Assembly: GCF_000473145.1 (NCBI RefSeq)
Contig: NZ_KI421500.1
Coordinates: 3,797,583-3,861,582, forward strand
DNA: 64,000 bases
Origin: Leisingera daeponensis DSM 23529
GTDB lineage: Bacteria > Pseudomonadota > Alphaproteobacteria > Rhodobacterales > Rhodobacteraceae
Direction: 5' to 3'
A model generated the notes under the pieces. That model saw nothing but the letters and a program-made list of their open reading frames with translations, searched no databases and was not told the origin of the DNA. This document shows positions 41,323 through 51,161 of this stretch, piece after piece. Each line of letters opens with the position of its first letter. Positions within the stretch are counted from its first letter, which is position 1. The translations under genes and the position numbers were made by a program.

Positions 41323-44181
41323 TCAGGCCTCGTTTTCTTCGTACTCCGACATCGGCGGGCAGGTGCAGACCAGGTGACGGTCGCCATAGGCGTTGTCCAC
41401 GCGGTTCACCACCGGCCAGTACTTGTCGACGCCCAGGTTGCCCGGCGGGAAGCAGGCTTGCTCGCGGCTGTAGGGACGGTCCCACTCGCCGACCAGGTCG
41501 CGCACCGTGTGCGGCGCGTGCTTGAGCGGGTTGTTCTGCGCGTCGATCTTGCCGTCGATGATGTCCTGCGCTTCCTGCCGGATCGACAGCATGGCATCGC
41601 AGAAGCGGTCCAGCTCGTCCTTGGGCTCGGATTCGGTAGGCTCCACCATCAGGGTGCCCGCCACCGGCCAGGACATGGTCGGGGCGTGGAAGCCCGAGTC
41701 GACCAGGCGCTTGGCGATGTCGTCCACGGTGACGTTCCCCTCATCCGCCAGCGGGCGGGTGTCCAGGATGCACTCATGCGCAACGCGGCCCGTTTCCGAG
41801 GTGTAGAGGATCTTGTAGGCGTCCTTCAGGCGCGCGGCGATGTAGTTGGCGTTCAGGATCGCCACGCGGGTCGCCTGGGTCAGGCCTGCGCCGCCCATCA
41901 GCAGGCAGTAGGCCCAGCTGACCGGCAGGATCGACGGCGAGCCGAACGGCGCTGCCGAGACCGGACCCACGGCGGTGCCGTATTCCGGGTGGCCCGGCAG
42001 GTGCTCTGCCAGATGCGCCTTGACGCCGATCGGACCCATGCCGGGGCCGCCGCCGCCGTGCGGAATGCAGAAGGTCTTGTGCAGGTTCAGGTGGCTGACG
42101 TCGCCGCCGATGTCACCCGGACGCGACAGGCCGACCATGGCGTTCATGTTGGCGCCGTCGATGTACACCTGGCCGCCGTGCTCGTGGGTGATGTCGCATA
42201 CCTCCTGCACGGTGGTCTCGAACACGCCGTGCGTGGACGGGTAGGTGATCATGCAGCCTGCAAGATGGTCAGAGTGTTTCTCCGCCTTCTCGCGGAAGTC
42301 TGCGACGTCGATGTTGCCTTTGTCATCCGCCTTGATCGGAACCACCTTATAGCCAACCATCTGCGCGGTGGCGGGATTGGTGCCGTGGGCCGAGGTCGGG
42401 ATCAGGCAGACATTGCGGTGGCCCTGGCCGTTTGCCGCATGGTAGTTGCGAATGGTCAGAAGGCCCGCGTATTCGCCCTGCGCACCGGAGTTCGGCTGCT
42501 GGGAGATCGCGTCATAGCCGGTGATCTGGCACAGCTTGTCGTTCAGATCGGCGATCATCTGGTGGTAGCCCTGCGCCTGGTCTTCCGGGCAGAAGGGATG
42601 CAGGTTGCCGAATTCCGGCCAGGTGACCGGGATCATCTCGATCGTTGCGTTCAGCTTCATGGTGCAGGAACCCAGCGGGATCATTGCCCGGTCCAGCGCC
42701 AGGTCGCGGTCGGCCAGGCGGCGCATGTAGCGGGTGATCTCTGCCTCGGCCCGGTTCTTGTGGAAGATCGGGTGGGTCAGGTACTCGCTTTCCCGCAGCG
42801 CATAATCCGGCAGGCGATAGGCGCGGTTCTTGACGCTGTCGTCCTTCTTCTCGATGCCGAAGGCGCCCCAGACCGCTTCGATGGTTTCGGCGCGGGTCTG
42901 CTCGTCCAGCGAGATGCCGATGCGGTCCCCGCCCACTTTACGCAGGTTCACACCGCGGGCAACGGCCGCTTCCATGACGGTTTTCTGCAGCGGGCCGACC
43001 TCGACGGTGATGGTGTCGAAGAACACTTCGGGTTCGACCTTGAAGCCGTGCTCCTCCAGGCCCGCGGCCAGACGGGAGGTCTTGCGGTGCACCGACTGGG
43101 CGATGGCCTTGATGCCGTCGGGGCCGTGGTAGACCGCGTACATCGACGCGATGACGGCCAGCAGCGCCTGTGCGGTACAGACGTTGGAGTTGGCCTTTTC
43201 GCGGCGGATGTGCTGTTCGCGGGTTTGCAGCGCCAGGCGGTAGGCCTTGTTGCCGCGCGCATCGACCGACACGCCGATAATGCGGCCCGGCATGGCGCGC
43301 TTCAGCTTGTCGGTGGTTGCCATATAGGCCGCGTGCGGGCCGCCGTAGCCCATCGGAACGCCAAAGCGCTGGGTCGAACCGATGGCAATATCCGCGCCCA
43401 TCTCGCCGGGCGACTTCAGCAGCGCCAGCGCCAGGATGTCAGCAGCGACAACTGCGATGCCGTTGTGCTCGTGGATGGCTTCGATTTCCTTGGTGAAATC
43501 GCGCACATGGCCGTAGGTGCCGGGGTATTGGAAGATCGCCCCGAAGACTGCACCCGGGTCCAGCTCGTCCGGATCGGCAACCACCACGTCGATGCCCAGG
43601 GGCTCGGCGCGGGTCTGGATCACGGCGACGGTCTGCGGGTGGCAGTTCTTGTCGACGAAGAAGGCCGCATTGTTTGCCTTGGAGCGCGAACCGCGGTGCG
43701 CCATTGCCATTGCCTCCGCCGCTGCGGTGGCTTCGTCCAGCAGCGAGGCGTTGGCGATGTCCAGGCCCGTCAGGTCGCTGACCATGGTCTGGAAGTTCAG
43801 GAGCGCCTCAAGACGGCCTTGGGAAATTTCCGGCTGATAGGGGGTATAGGCGGTGTACCAGGCCGGGTTTTCCAGGATGTTGCGCAGGATCGGCGCCGGA
43901 GTGGTGGTGCCGTAGTAGCCCTGGCCGATCAGCGAGGTCAGCACCTTGTTCTTGGAGGCCACCTGCTTCATGTGGAAAAGCGCATCGCGCTCGGTCATTG
44001 CCGGGCCCCAGTCCAGCGCCTCTTTCTGGCGGATGGCGGGCGGCACGGTGGCGTCGATCAGCTCGTCCAGGGTTTTGAAGCCGATCACCTGCAGCATGTC
44101 GGCCATCTCGCGCGGCGAGGGGCCGATGTGGCGCCGGTTGGCGAAGTCGTAGGCTTCGTAATCGGTAAGTTTGAAGGCCAT
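41323..44181 (-). CDS. gcvP: glycine dehydrogenase (decarboxylating), P-protein
   Basis: A 952-residue PLP enzyme that decarboxylates glycine and passes aminomethyl to the lipoyl arm of GcvH. The long single-chain form (GcvP1+P2 fused) shows the N-terminal RHIGPS motif and the PLP lysine in the C-terminal half ([21 protein letters not shown]). The start ATG 44179-44181 lies 73 nt after gcvH. Full length and intact. Part of the lpd-lipA-symporter-gcvT-gcvH-gcvP cluster. Confidence 0.97.
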   Translation of the reverse strand: MAFKLTDYEAYDFANRRHIGPSPREMADMLQVIGFKTLDELIDATVPPAIRQKEALDWGPAMTERDALFHMKQVASKNKVLTSLIGQGYYGTTTPAPILRNILENPAWYTAYTPYQPEISQGRLEALLNFQTMVSDLTGLDIANASLLDEATAAAEAMAMAHRGSRSKANNAAFFVDKNCHPQTVAVIQTRAEPLGIDVVVADPDELDPGAVFGAIFQYPGTYGHVRDFTKEIEAIHEHNGIAVVAADILALALLKSPGEMGADIAIGSTQRFGVPMGYGGPHAAYMATTDKLKRAMPGRIIGVSVDARGNKAYRLALQTREQHIRREKANSNVCTAQALLAVIASMYAVYHGPDGIKAIAQSVHRKTSRLAAGLEEHGFKVEPEVFFDTITVEVGPLQKTVMEAAVARGVNLRKVGGDRIGISLDEQTRAETIEAVWGAFGIEKKDDSVKNRAYRLPDYALRESEYLTHPIFHKNRAEAEITRYMRRLADRDLALDRAMIPLGSCTMKLNATIEMIPVTWPEFGNLHPFCPEDQAQGYHQMIADLNDKLCQITGYDAISQQPNSGAQGEYAGLLTIRNYHAANGQGHRNVCLIPTSAHGTNPATAQMVGYKVVPIKADDKGNIDVADFREKAEKHSDHLAGCMITYPSTHGVFETTVQEVCDITHEHGGQVYIDGANMNAMVGLSRPGDIGGDVSHLNLHKTFCIPHGGGGPGMGPIGVKAHLAEHLPGHPEYGTAVGPVSAAPFGSPSILPVSWAYCLLMGGAGLTQATRVAILNANYIAARLKDAYKILYTSETGRVAHECILDTRPLADEGNVTVDDIAKRLVDSGFHAPTMSWPVAGTLMVEPTESEPKDELDRFCDAMLSIRQEAQDIIDGKIDAQNNPLKHAPHTVRDLVGEWDRPYSREQACFPPGNLGVDKYWPVVNRVDNAYGDRHLVCTCPPMSEYEENEA

Positions 44182-44221
44182 TACAGAGGTCCTTGTCTAG
44201 GGCAATGTCTGGGGCAATGGA

Positions 44222-44245
44222 CCCCGCCGGACGGTTCCGGCGGGG
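44222..44245. repeat. perfect GC hairpin between gcvH and gcvP
   Basis: CCCCGCCGGA and TCCGGCGGGG arms (10 bp) with a CGGT loop. Near-copy of the hairpin at 41283-41307. Probably adjusts mRNA stability between the abundant H-protein and the P-protein. Confidence 0.8.
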
Positions 44246-44254
44246 AGCGGATGC

Positions 44255-44620
44255 TTAGCCGATCAGGGCCTTGTAGCCGTCCAGATCCATCAGATCGTCC
44301 AGCTGGGAAGCGTCAGAGATCTTGATCTTGTAGATCCAGGCGTCGCCCTCCGGGCTTTCGTTCAGGGCGCCGGGGTTGTCGGCCAGGGCTTCGTTCACCT
44401 CGATCACTTCGCCATCCAGCGGCGCATAGATTTCGGAGGCTGCTTTCACCGATTCGATAACGCCGATCTCGCCGCCTTTTTCGAATTCCTCACCCGCTTC
44501 GCGCTGCTCGACAAAGACAACTTCGCCCAACTGGTCGGCGGCGTGCTGGGTGATGCCCAGGGTTGCCACGTCGCCTTCGACGGTGATCCATTCATGCTCT
44601 TCAGAATAATAGGTGGCCAT
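44255..44620 (-). CDS. gcvH: glycine cleavage system H protein
   Basis: A 121-residue lipoyl carrier shuttling the aminomethyl group between P, T and L proteins. The lipoylated lysine is K59 in ESVKAASEIYAPL. Full length. It lies 22 nt after gcvT. Confidence 0.97.
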   Translation of the reverse strand: MATYYSEEHEWITVEGDVATLGITQHAADQLGEVVFVEQREAGEEFEKGGEIGVIESVKAASEIYAPLDGEVIEVNEALADNPGALNESPEGDAWIYKIKISDASQLDDLMDLDGYKALIG

Positions 44621-44642
44621 TTTTGACTCTCCTGATGATGTC

Positions 44643-45740
44643 TTAGCGTTTGTAGTTCTGAGTGACGAAGGGCAGGGCGACGATTTCAGCCGGCTGCGCC
44701 TTGCCGCGGATGATCAGGTTCACCTTGGTGCCCGGCGCGGCATGGTCTGCCGCAACATAGCCCATGGCGACCGGGCCGCCGACGGTGGGGCCGAAGCTGC
44801 CCGAGGTGATGGTGCCGAGAGTATCGCCGCCTTCGCTTTGAACTTCCACACCCTGACGGGCGGGGGCGCGGCCTTCGGGCTTGATGCCGACCAGTTTCTT
44901 GGACGGCCCTTCGGCCAGTTCCTTCTGGATGCGGGCGGCACCGGGGAAGCCGCCCTCTTCCTTGCGGCGCTTCTGGATCGCCCAGGACAGCGACGCCTCG
45001 ACCGGCGAGGTCGACTGGTCGATGTCGTTGCCATAGAGGCAGAGGCCGGCCTCAAGGCGCAGGGAGTCACGGGCGCCAAGGCCTGCGGGTTCGCAGTCGT
45101 CATGGGCCAGGAACAGTTTGGAAATGCGGATGGCATCCGCTTCCGGGATCGAGATCTCGTAGCCGTCCTCGCCGGTGTACCCCAGGCGCGAAATCCGGCA
45201 CTCGGCGCCGTCAATCTCTGCCACGGTGGTTTCCATGAACTTCAGATCACGGGCCGCGGGGCACAGTCCGCCCACAACGTCCTCGGCCTTGGGGCCCTGC
45301 ACGGCAACCAGCGCGCGGTCGAAGATCTCGGTCACTTCGACGCCGTCCAGGTTGGCCTGCATATGCGGGATGTCCTGATGGCGCAGTGCCGCGTTCACCA
45401 CCACGAAATAGTGGTCACCGGCGTTGGAGACGATCAGGTCGTCCATGATGCCGCCGTCCTCGTTGGTGAAGAAGCCATAGCGCGCCTTGCCCTCTTTCAG
45501 GCCGGCATAGGCCTGCGGGCAGAGCGTTTCAAGCTTCTCGCCCACGTTTTCACCGCGCAGGATCACCTGGCCCATGTGGGAGACGTCAAACAGCGCGGCC
45601 TTCTCGCGGCACTGCTTGTGCTCGCCCATGATGCCCATGGGGTACTGGACCGGCATTTCCCAGCCGGCGAAGTCGACCATCTTGCCGCCAAGCTCGACGT
45701 GCAGGTCATAAAGCGGGGTGCGTTTGGGTGCGTCGGTCAT
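44643..45740 (-). CDS. gcvT: aminomethyltransferase, T-protein
   Basis: A 365-residue THF-dependent enzyme that releases ammonia and makes 5,10-methylene-THF from aminomethyl-GcvH. The N-terminal FDVSHMGQ and central GYTGEDGYEI motifs are conserved; GCV_T and GCV_T_C domains are complete. ATG 45738-45740. It is co-directional with gcvH and, upstream, the symporter gene. Confidence 0.96.
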   Translation of the reverse strand: MTDAPKRTPLYDLHVELGGKMVDFAGWEMPVQYPMGIMGEHKQCREKAALFDVSHMGQVILRGENVGEKLETLCPQAYAGLKEGKARYGFFTNEDGGIMDDLIVSNAGDHYFVVVNAALRHQDIPHMQANLDGVEVTEIFDRALVAVQGPKAEDVVGGLCPAARDLKFMETTVAEIDGAECRISRLGYTGEDGYEISIPEADAIRISKLFLAHDDCEPAGLGARDSLRLEAGLCLYGNDIDQSTSPVEASLSWAIQKRRKEEGGFPGAARIQKELAEGPSKKLVGIKPEGRAPARQGVEVQSEGGDTLGTITSGSFGPTVGGPVAMGYVAADHAAPGTKVNLIIRGKAQPAEIVALPFVTQNYKR

Positions 45741-45778
45741 CCTGTGCAGCCTTTGAATTTGTAGGGTTTCGGGGTGGA

Positions 45779-45801
45779 GGAGGGCGCAGGACGCGCCCTC
45801 C
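45779..45801. repeat. hairpin between the symporter gene and gcvT
   Basis: GGAGGGCGC and GCGCCCTCC arms (perfect 9 bp, 5-nt loop) lie 9 nt after the symporter stop codon. Likely terminator/attenuator or mRNA-stabilising hairpin within the cluster. Confidence 0.65.
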
Positions 45802-45809
45802 CGGAGAGC

Positions 45810-47180
45810 TTATTCAGCAGCGTGGCGGGCTTCTTCCGATTTGCCGCCGGTGGCAAAGAACTCTTTCGTCACCTTGAAGACGATCGGGCTCAGCAGGGCC
45901 AGGGCGATCAGGTTCGGGATGGCCATCATCGCGTTCAGCGTGTCAGCCAGCAGCCAGATGAAACCCAGGTCGGCGGTGGCCCCGAAGTAGATCGCGATGA
46001 TCCACAGGATGCGGTAGGGCAGCATGACCTTCACGCCGAACAGGAACTCCATGCACTTCTCGCCATAATAGGACCAACCAAGGATGGTGGTGAAGGCAAA
46101 GATCGACAGCGCGATGGCGATCAGATAGCCGCCGACGCCCGGCAGGGAGGTTTCGAACGCCAGCGAGGTCAGCGCCGCACCGGATTCACCCGACGTCCAG
46201 GCACCGGAAGCGATGATCGCCAGACCGGTGATCGAGCAGACGATGATGGTATCGATGAAGGTGCCCAGCATGGCGATCAGGCCCTGGTTGACCGGACCTT
46301 TGGTTTCAGCCGCTGCGTGCGCGATCGGGGCTGACCCCAGGCCTGCTTCGTTGGAGAACACGCCGCGCGCCACGCCAAAGCGGATCGCCGCCCAGACCGC
46401 CGCACCGGCAAAGCCGCCTTCGGCTGCCGAGGGGGTGAAGGCATGGGTGAACACCAGGCTGAAAGCGGTGCCGATGGCGTCCGCGTTGACGGCCAGAACG
46501 ATCAGGCCGGCGAGGATGTAGCTGACCGCCATGAACGGAACCAGCTTGCCCGCCACCGCGCCGATGCGGGTGATGCCACCCAGGATCACGGCGCCGGTCA
46601 GCACCATCAGCACGATGCCGGTGATGGAGGTGTTGAAGCCGAAGTTGGTTTCCAGAACCTGTGCCACGCCGTTCGCCTGCACACCGTTGCCGATGCCGAA
46701 GGCCGCGATGGAGCCGAACACGGCAAAGGCAACGCCCAGCCAGGCCCATTTCGCGCCGAGGCCATTCTTGATGTAATACATCGGGCCGCCGACGTAGTTG
46801 CCTTCCTCGTCGCGCTCGCGGAATTTCACGGCGCAGACGGCTTCGGAATATTTGGTGGCCATGCCGACCAGCGCGGTCATCCACATCCAGAACAGCGCGC
46901 CGGGGCCGCCGAGGAACACGGCAGTGGCAACGCCCGCGATGTTCCCTGTGCCGATGGTGGCCGACAGCGCGGTCATCAGCGCGTTGAACGGGGTGATCTG
47001 GCCTTCGCCGGTTGCTTCACGGCCCTTGAACATCAGGCCAAAGCCCATGCCCAGTTTCCGGATCGGCATGAACTTCAGGCCGACCTGAAGGAAGAAGCCG
47101 ACGCCGAGAATGAGGACCAGCATCATCGGCCCCCAAACCACGCCGTTAACTTCCTTTACAATTGAATTTAACGCTTCCAT
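45810..47180 (-). CDS. sodium:alanine/glycine symporter (AGCS family)
   Basis: A 456-residue membrane transporter with about 10-11 transmembrane segments and AGCS-family signatures (GTGNIAGVATAVFLGGPGALFWMW, GVARGVFSNEAGLGSAPIAHAAAET). It imports alanine or glycine with sodium. Inside a glycine cleavage cluster, glycine is the more likely physiological substrate. ATG 47178-47180 has GGGAGGAG upstream, 25 nt after lipA. Confidence 0.92.
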   Translation of the reverse strand: MEALNSIVKEVNGVVWGPMMLVLILGVGFFLQVGLKFMPIRKLGMGFGLMFKGREATGEGQITPFNALMTALSATIGTGNIAGVATAVFLGGPGALFWMWMTALVGMATKYSEAVCAVKFRERDEEGNYVGGPMYYIKNGLGAKWAWLGVAFAVFGSIAAFGIGNGVQANGVAQVLETNFGFNTSITGIVLMVLTGAVILGGITRIGAVAGKLVPFMAVSYILAGLIVLAVNADAIGTAFSLVFTHAFTPSAAEGGFAGAAVWAAIRFGVARGVFSNEAGLGSAPIAHAAAETKGPVNQGLIAMLGTFIDTIIVCSITGLAIIASGAWTSGESGAALTSLAFETSLPGVGGYLIAIALSIFAFTTILGWSYYGEKCMEFLFGVKVMLPYRILWIIAIYFGATADLGFIWLLADTLNAMMAIPNLIALALLSPIVFKVTKEFFATGGKSEEARHAAE

Positions 47181-47205
47181 GGGTCTCCTCCCGCTTGCGT
47201 TAAGG

Positions 47206-48150
47206 TTATTTGCCCTTTGCCAAGGCCATCTGACGGGCCTCTTTCAGGGCGGCAAAATCTTCATCCGCGTGGAACGAAGAGCGGGTCAGCGGTGTCGCTG
47301 ACACATGCAAAAAGCCCTTGGAGCGCGCGATCTGTTCCAATTGCTCGAATTCCTCCGGCGACCAGAAACGGTCGATCGGGTGGTGTTTGGGGGTGGGCTG
47401 CAGGTACTGGCCCACGGTCAGGAAATCGACCTGGGCCGCGCGCAGGTCGTCCATTACCTGGCGCACATCCTCCAGTGTCTCGCCCAGGCCGACCATGATG
47501 CCGGACTTGGTGAACAGCTGCGGGTTGGCGCGCTTGGCGTCGTCCAGCAGCCGGAGCGATGTGTAATAGCGTGCGCCGGGGCGCACACGGGGGTAGAGGC
47601 GCGGGACGGTCTCCAGGTTGTGATTGAACACATCCGGCGCCGCCTCGAATACCGCTTGCGCCGCTTCGCCCTTACCCAGGAAATCCGGGGTCAGCACCTC
47701 GATGGTGGTGCCGGGGTTCTGGTGGCGGGTGGCGCGGATGGTCTGGGCGATATGCTCCGCCCCGCCGTCGGCCAGATCATCCCGGTCGACGGAAGTGATC
47801 ACCACGTGGCGCAGGCCCAGCTTCTTGACCGCTGCCGCAACCCGGCCGGGCTCAAATGCGTCCAGCGTGTCCGGCTTGCCGGTGGTCACGTTGCAGAAGG
47901 AGCAGCCGCGGGTGCAGACTTCGCCCATGATCATCATGGTGGCGTGACGCTTGGACCAGCACTCGCCAATGTTCGGGCAGGCGGCCTCTTCGCAGACGGT
48001 CGCCAGATCATGCTCCCGCATCAGATTGCGGGTCTCGTAGTAGTCCGCGCTTTCGATCTTCTTCTTGCGGATCCATTTCGGTTTGCGCGGGATGGCGCTG
48101 TCGGCCTTGTGGGCCTTTTCGGGGTGTCGGGGGCGCAGCTGAATTGTCAT
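47206..48150 (-). CDS. lipA: lipoyl synthase
   Basis: A 314-residue radical-SAM enzyme that inserts two sulphurs into octanoyl groups on GcvH and other lipoyl proteins. The auxiliary cluster cysteines C53, C58 and C64 ([13 protein letters not shown]) and the radical-SAM CxxxCxxC at C79, C83, C86 (CTRGCSFC) are present, as is a C-terminal RSSF (auxiliary-cluster Ser). Unusually it sits within the gcv cluster, so cofactor synthesis is expressed with its client H-protein. Confidence 0.96.
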   Translation of the reverse strand: MTIQLRPRHPEKAHKADSAIPRKPKWIRKKKIESADYYETRNLMREHDLATVCEEAACPNIGECWSKRHATMMIMGEVCTRGCSFCNVTTGKPDTLDAFEPGRVAAAVKKLGLRHVVITSVDRDDLADGGAEHIAQTIRATRHQNPGTTIEVLTPDFLGKGEAAQAVFEAAPDVFNHNLETVPRLYPRVRPGARYYTSLRLLDDAKRANPQLFTKSGIMVGLGETLEDVRQVMDDLRAAQVDFLTVGQYLQPTPKHHPIDRFWSPEEFEQLEQIARSKGFLHVSATPLTRSSFHADEDFAALKEARQMALAKGK

Positions 48151-48168
48151 CTGACAATTTTCTCCGGA

Positions 48169-49551
48169 TCAGGCGTGAATGGCGCGGCCAAGCGCATCAA
48201 GGCAGGCTTCTTTCACCGCCTCGCCCATCGCCGGATGCGCGTGGCAGGTGCGGGCGACGTCCTCGACCGTTGCGTCTTTGGCAATCGCCAGCACCAGTTC
48301 GGCAATCAGATCGCCGCCGTGGGCGCCGCAGATATGGGCTCCGAGGATCTTGCCGTCGGGCGTCGCCAGCACCTTCACGGCACCGTCGGTCTCGCCAGTT
48401 GAACGGGCGCGGGAGTTGGCCATGAAGGCGAACTTGCCGGTGATATATTCGGTGCCGGCCTCTTTCAGCGCTTCCTCGGTCTGGCCGACGGAGGCGACCT
48501 CCGGGTCGGTGTAGACCACGCCGGGAACAGTGTTGTAATCCACATGGCCGTGCTCGCCCGCCATGATTTCCACACAGGCAATACCGTCTTCCTCGGCCTT
48601 GTGCGCCAGCATCGGGCCGGGCACGCAGTCGCCGATGGCAAAGATGCCGGGCACCGAGGTCTGGAAGGTTTCATCCACCTCGATGAAGCCGCGGGCATTG
48701 ATGGACACCCCCAGCGCGTCCAGCCCCAGGCCGCGGGTCACAGGGCGGCGGCCGATGGCGATCAGAACCTTGTCCGCCTCGATCTGCTCTTCTGTGCCCT
48801 TGCCGGCCCGTTCCAGCGTCAGGGTGAGGCGGTTTGCGCCCTTTTCGATGGTTTTCAGCGCGCGGCCCAGCTGGAATTTCAGCCCGCGCTTGCTCAGCGC
48901 GCGCTGGGACAGCTTGGCAATCTCGCCGTCGATGCCGGGCAGGATGCGGTCGAGGTATTCCACCACCGTCACCTTGGAGCCGAGGCGTGACCAGACCTGA
49001 CCGAGTTCAAGCCCGATCACACCGGCGCCGATTACCACCAGATGCTCCGGCGCGGCGTCCAGTGCCAGCGCACCGGTGCTGCTCAGCACGTCCACCTCGT
49101 CGGTTTCCACGTTTGGGAGGGTGGCAGGCTCCGACCCGGTGGCAATCAGAATGTTCTTGGCTGTGTAGGTGTCGTCACCCACCTGCACCTGGCCGGGGGC
49201 GGGGATGCTGGCCCAGCCCTCGATGTGGTCGACGCCGTTCTTCTTGAACAGGAAGGCAATGCCCTTGGTCAGGTCGCCGACAATCTTTTCTTTGCGGGCC
49301 ATCAGCGCGCTTAGATCAAGGCTGGCGCCCTCAACGGCGATGCCATGCTGGGCCAGATGGGACAGCTCTGCATATTTGGCGGAGGAGGTCAGCAGCGCCT
49401 TGGAGGGGATGCAGCCGACGTTCAGACAGGTGCCGCCCAATGCGCCGCGGCCCTCGACGCAAGCAACCTTCTGGCCCAGTTGCGCCGCACGGATCGCTGC
49501 GACATAACCGCCCGGACCGGCCCCGATCACGATCAGATCATAAGCGCTCAT
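48169..49551 (-). CDS. lpdA: dihydrolipoyl dehydrogenase (L-protein)
   Basis: A 460-residue FAD disulphide oxidoreductase that reoxidises the lipoyl arm. The FAD motif GAGPGGYVAAI, redox pair C42/C47 (GGTCLNVGCIPSK), NAD-binding GAGVIGLELG and C-terminal catalytic HAHP are complete. It is the first gene of the cluster, 18 nt before lipA, and so is probably dedicated to glycine cleavage rather than to the 2-oxoacid dehydrogenases. Confidence 0.95.
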   Translation of the reverse strand: MSAYDLIVIGAGPGGYVAAIRAAQLGQKVACVEGRGALGGTCLNVGCIPSKALLTSSAKYAELSHLAQHGIAVEGASLDLSALMARKEKIVGDLTKGIAFLFKKNGVDHIEGWASIPAPGQVQVGDDTYTAKNILIATGSEPATLPNVETDEVDVLSSTGALALDAAPEHLVVIGAGVIGLELGQVWSRLGSKVTVVEYLDRILPGIDGEIAKLSQRALSKRGLKFQLGRALKTIEKGANRLTLTLERAGKGTEEQIEADKVLIAIGRRPVTRGLGLDALGVSINARGFIEVDETFQTSVPGIFAIGDCVPGPMLAHKAEEDGIACVEIMAGEHGHVDYNTVPGVVYTDPEVASVGQTEEALKEAGTEYITGKFAFMANSRARSTGETDGAVKVLATPDGKILGAHICGAHGGDLIAELVLAIAKDATVEDVARTCHAHPAMGEAVKEACLDALGRAIHA

Positions 49552-49622
49552 TTGGTTTCTCCTCCGAAATGCGGTCCAAGACCGGCACGTATGCAGCCGT
49601 ATACGACGCTGCGTCTCCTATA

Positions 49623-49635
49623 GGAAACTTTTTCC
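49623..49635. promoter_or_regulatory. candidate operator in the lpd/XRE-cupin divergent promoter region
   Basis: GGAAA-CTT-TTTCC is a perfect short dyad inside an A/T-rich patch of the 173-bp region between lpd (minus) and the XRE-cupin regulator (plus). It is the best-looking binding site here for the adjacent regulator. No glycine riboswitch motif was found in this leader. Confidence 0.4.
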
Positions 49636-49724
49636 CTATTGCAAACTAAAAGTACTTATGCGGAAATTTTGACCCGCGAATACATCAAAGCTAAGCTGCT
49701 TGCGGAACAGGAGAATTCGCACAG

Positions 49725-50339
49725 ATGGAACCAATTCCCTCAGAAGAAACAGGGCTGGGCCCCGAGGCCATGGAAGCTCCGGACGGGGAAGTCCTGGGGA
49801 AAATGATTCGCGACGCCCGCAAGGAGAAGGGCCTGACGCTGGAGGAAGCCGCCAAGGCTGCGGCCATCGGGCGCTCGACATTGTCGAAGATCGAGAACAA
49901 TCAGACCCGGCCCAGTTTCGAGATCATCCGCCGCCTGATGCAGACGCTGGAACTGGAAACGCCGCAGCTGTTCCTGCAGTCCGGGCAAAGCGGCGTCACC
50001 GGGCGTCGGGACTTTACCCGCACCGGCGAGGGTGAGCACAAGGAAACCGCCACCTATGACCATGAACTGCTGTGCAGCGAGCTGACCAGCAAGCGCATGG
50101 TCCCCTACATCAGCACCATCAAGGCCCGCGATGTCACCGAGTTCGACAATTGGGTGCGCCACCAGGGAGAGGAGTTCATGTTCGTGCTGAGCGGCGAGGT
50201 GATCCTCTACACCGAGCATTACCGGCCGTTGCGCATGGGGCCCGGCGACTCCGTCTATTACGACAGTGGCATGGGTCATGGCTGCGTTTCGGTCAGCGCG
50301 GAGGACGCTAAGGTTCTATGGGTCTCGCTGGAAGTGTGA
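49725..50339 (+). CDS. XRE-cupin transcriptional regulator
   Basis: A 204-residue regulator with an N-terminal XRE helix-turn-helix (about 24-80: GLTLEEAAKAAAIGRSTLSKIENNQTRPS) and a C-terminal cupin sensor (about 115-200). XRE-cupin regulators usually sense small amino acids, amines or polyamines. It is divergent from the lpd-lipA-symporter-gcv cluster, the natural target. ATG 49725 follows ACAGGAGAATTCGCACAG. Confidence 0.9.
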   Translation: MEPIPSEETGLGPEAMEAPDGEVLGKMIRDARKEKGLTLEEAAKAAAIGRSTLSKIENNQTRPSFEIIRRLMQTLELETPQLFLQSGQSGVTGRRDFTRTGEGEHKETATYDHELLCSELTSKRMVPYISTIKARDVTEFDNWVRHQGEEFMFVLSGEVILYTEHYRPLRMGPGDSVYYDSGMGHGCVSVSAEDAKVLWVSLEV

Positions 50340-50440
50340 CGGGGAAGCCGCCCGCCGGGCTGCCGGACCCTATGGCCGGTTAAGCCGCTTTTCCAGGCAG
50401 GCCGCTTCGCATACACCTTCTGGAAAGGAGGCGCGCTGCC

Positions 50441-51109
50441 ATGAAACTGGACCCTGTGGATATCTCGAAATCGGCTTCGGCCTCGGCAGCGGTGTTCGAG
50501 GCCCTGCGCAAGGCTATCGTCGAAGGACGGCTGGCAGAAGGGGAGCCGCTCCGCCAGGATGAGATAGCCCGCCATTTCAAGACCAGCAGGCTGCCCGTGC
50601 GCGAAGCGATCAACCGGCTGGAAGAACACGGCCTGGTCCGGACCCAGCGCTTCAAGGGCGCCGTGGTGGCCGGCCTGTCGGCGGATGAGGCTGCCGAAAT
50701 CTTTGATTTCCGCGCGCTGCTTGAGCCGGAGATCATCCGCGATGCGGTGCCGCGGATGCCGCCAGAGCTGCTGGCCCGGGCGCGCGCCGATTTCGCCGCC
50801 TTCGATGCCTCGAAAAATCCGATGGAATGGGGGGTGCTGAACCGGGCCTTCCATGACGGGCTGTACAGCGCCAGCCGGCTGACCTTCTTCCGCGAGGCGG
50901 CCAGCGGCGCAATGGACCGGATCGACCGCTACATCCGGGCGCAGCTGGTGATGAGCAACGGCATGGAGCGCGCAGGCCGGGAACATCTTGCCATCCTGGA
51001 GGCCTGCGAGGCGGGCGATGCGCGGCTGGCCTCGGACCTGACCCGTGCGCATATCCTGGAGGCAAAAGCCTCCCTGCTGGCGCATTTCCCGGCGCAGGCA
51101 GGCACCTGA
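50441..51109 (+). CDS. GntR-family regulator (FadR/FCD subfamily)
   Basis: A 222-residue regulator: N-terminal GntR winged helix (about 15-75, EPLRQDEIARHFKTSRLPVREAI) and an all-helical FCD effector domain (about 85-210) whose metal-binding His/Asp residues are visible (LNRAFHDGLY, GREHLAIL, LTRAHILEA). ATG 50441 has AAAGGAGG upstream. The target is unclear; it stands alone between the XRE-cupin gene and a signalling cluster. Confidence 0.88.
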   Translation: MKLDPVDISKSASASAAVFEALRKAIVEGRLAEGEPLRQDEIARHFKTSRLPVREAINRLEEHGLVRTQRFKGAVVAGLSADEAAEIFDFRALLEPEIIRDAVPRMPPELLARARADFAAFDASKNPMEWGVLNRAFHDGLYSASRLTFFREAASGAMDRIDRYIRAQLVMSNGMERAGREHLAILEACEAGDARLASDLTRAHILEAKASLLAHFPAQAGT

Positions 51110-51136
51110 CCGCCGCCAAAGGCCAAGCCGCCAGCA

Positions 51137-51155
51137 GCGCCCGCCGAAAGGGCGC
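51137..51155. terminator. hairpin between convergent GntR and kinase genes
   Basis: GCGCCC and GGGCGC arms with a 7-nt loop in the short gap between two gene ends. No T-run; likely a weak terminator. Confidence 0.4.
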
Positions 51156-51161
51156 GCGCCG

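Noticed and set aside
41071..44325. 1084-codon open frame antisense to gcvP
   Set aside because: Shadow frame; gcvP on the other strand is complete and conserved.
49552..49724. Glycine riboswitch upstream of the glycine cleavage cluster
   Set aside because: I looked for the tandem aptamer cores in the lpd leader and the gcv junctions and found none; protein regulators flank the cluster instead.
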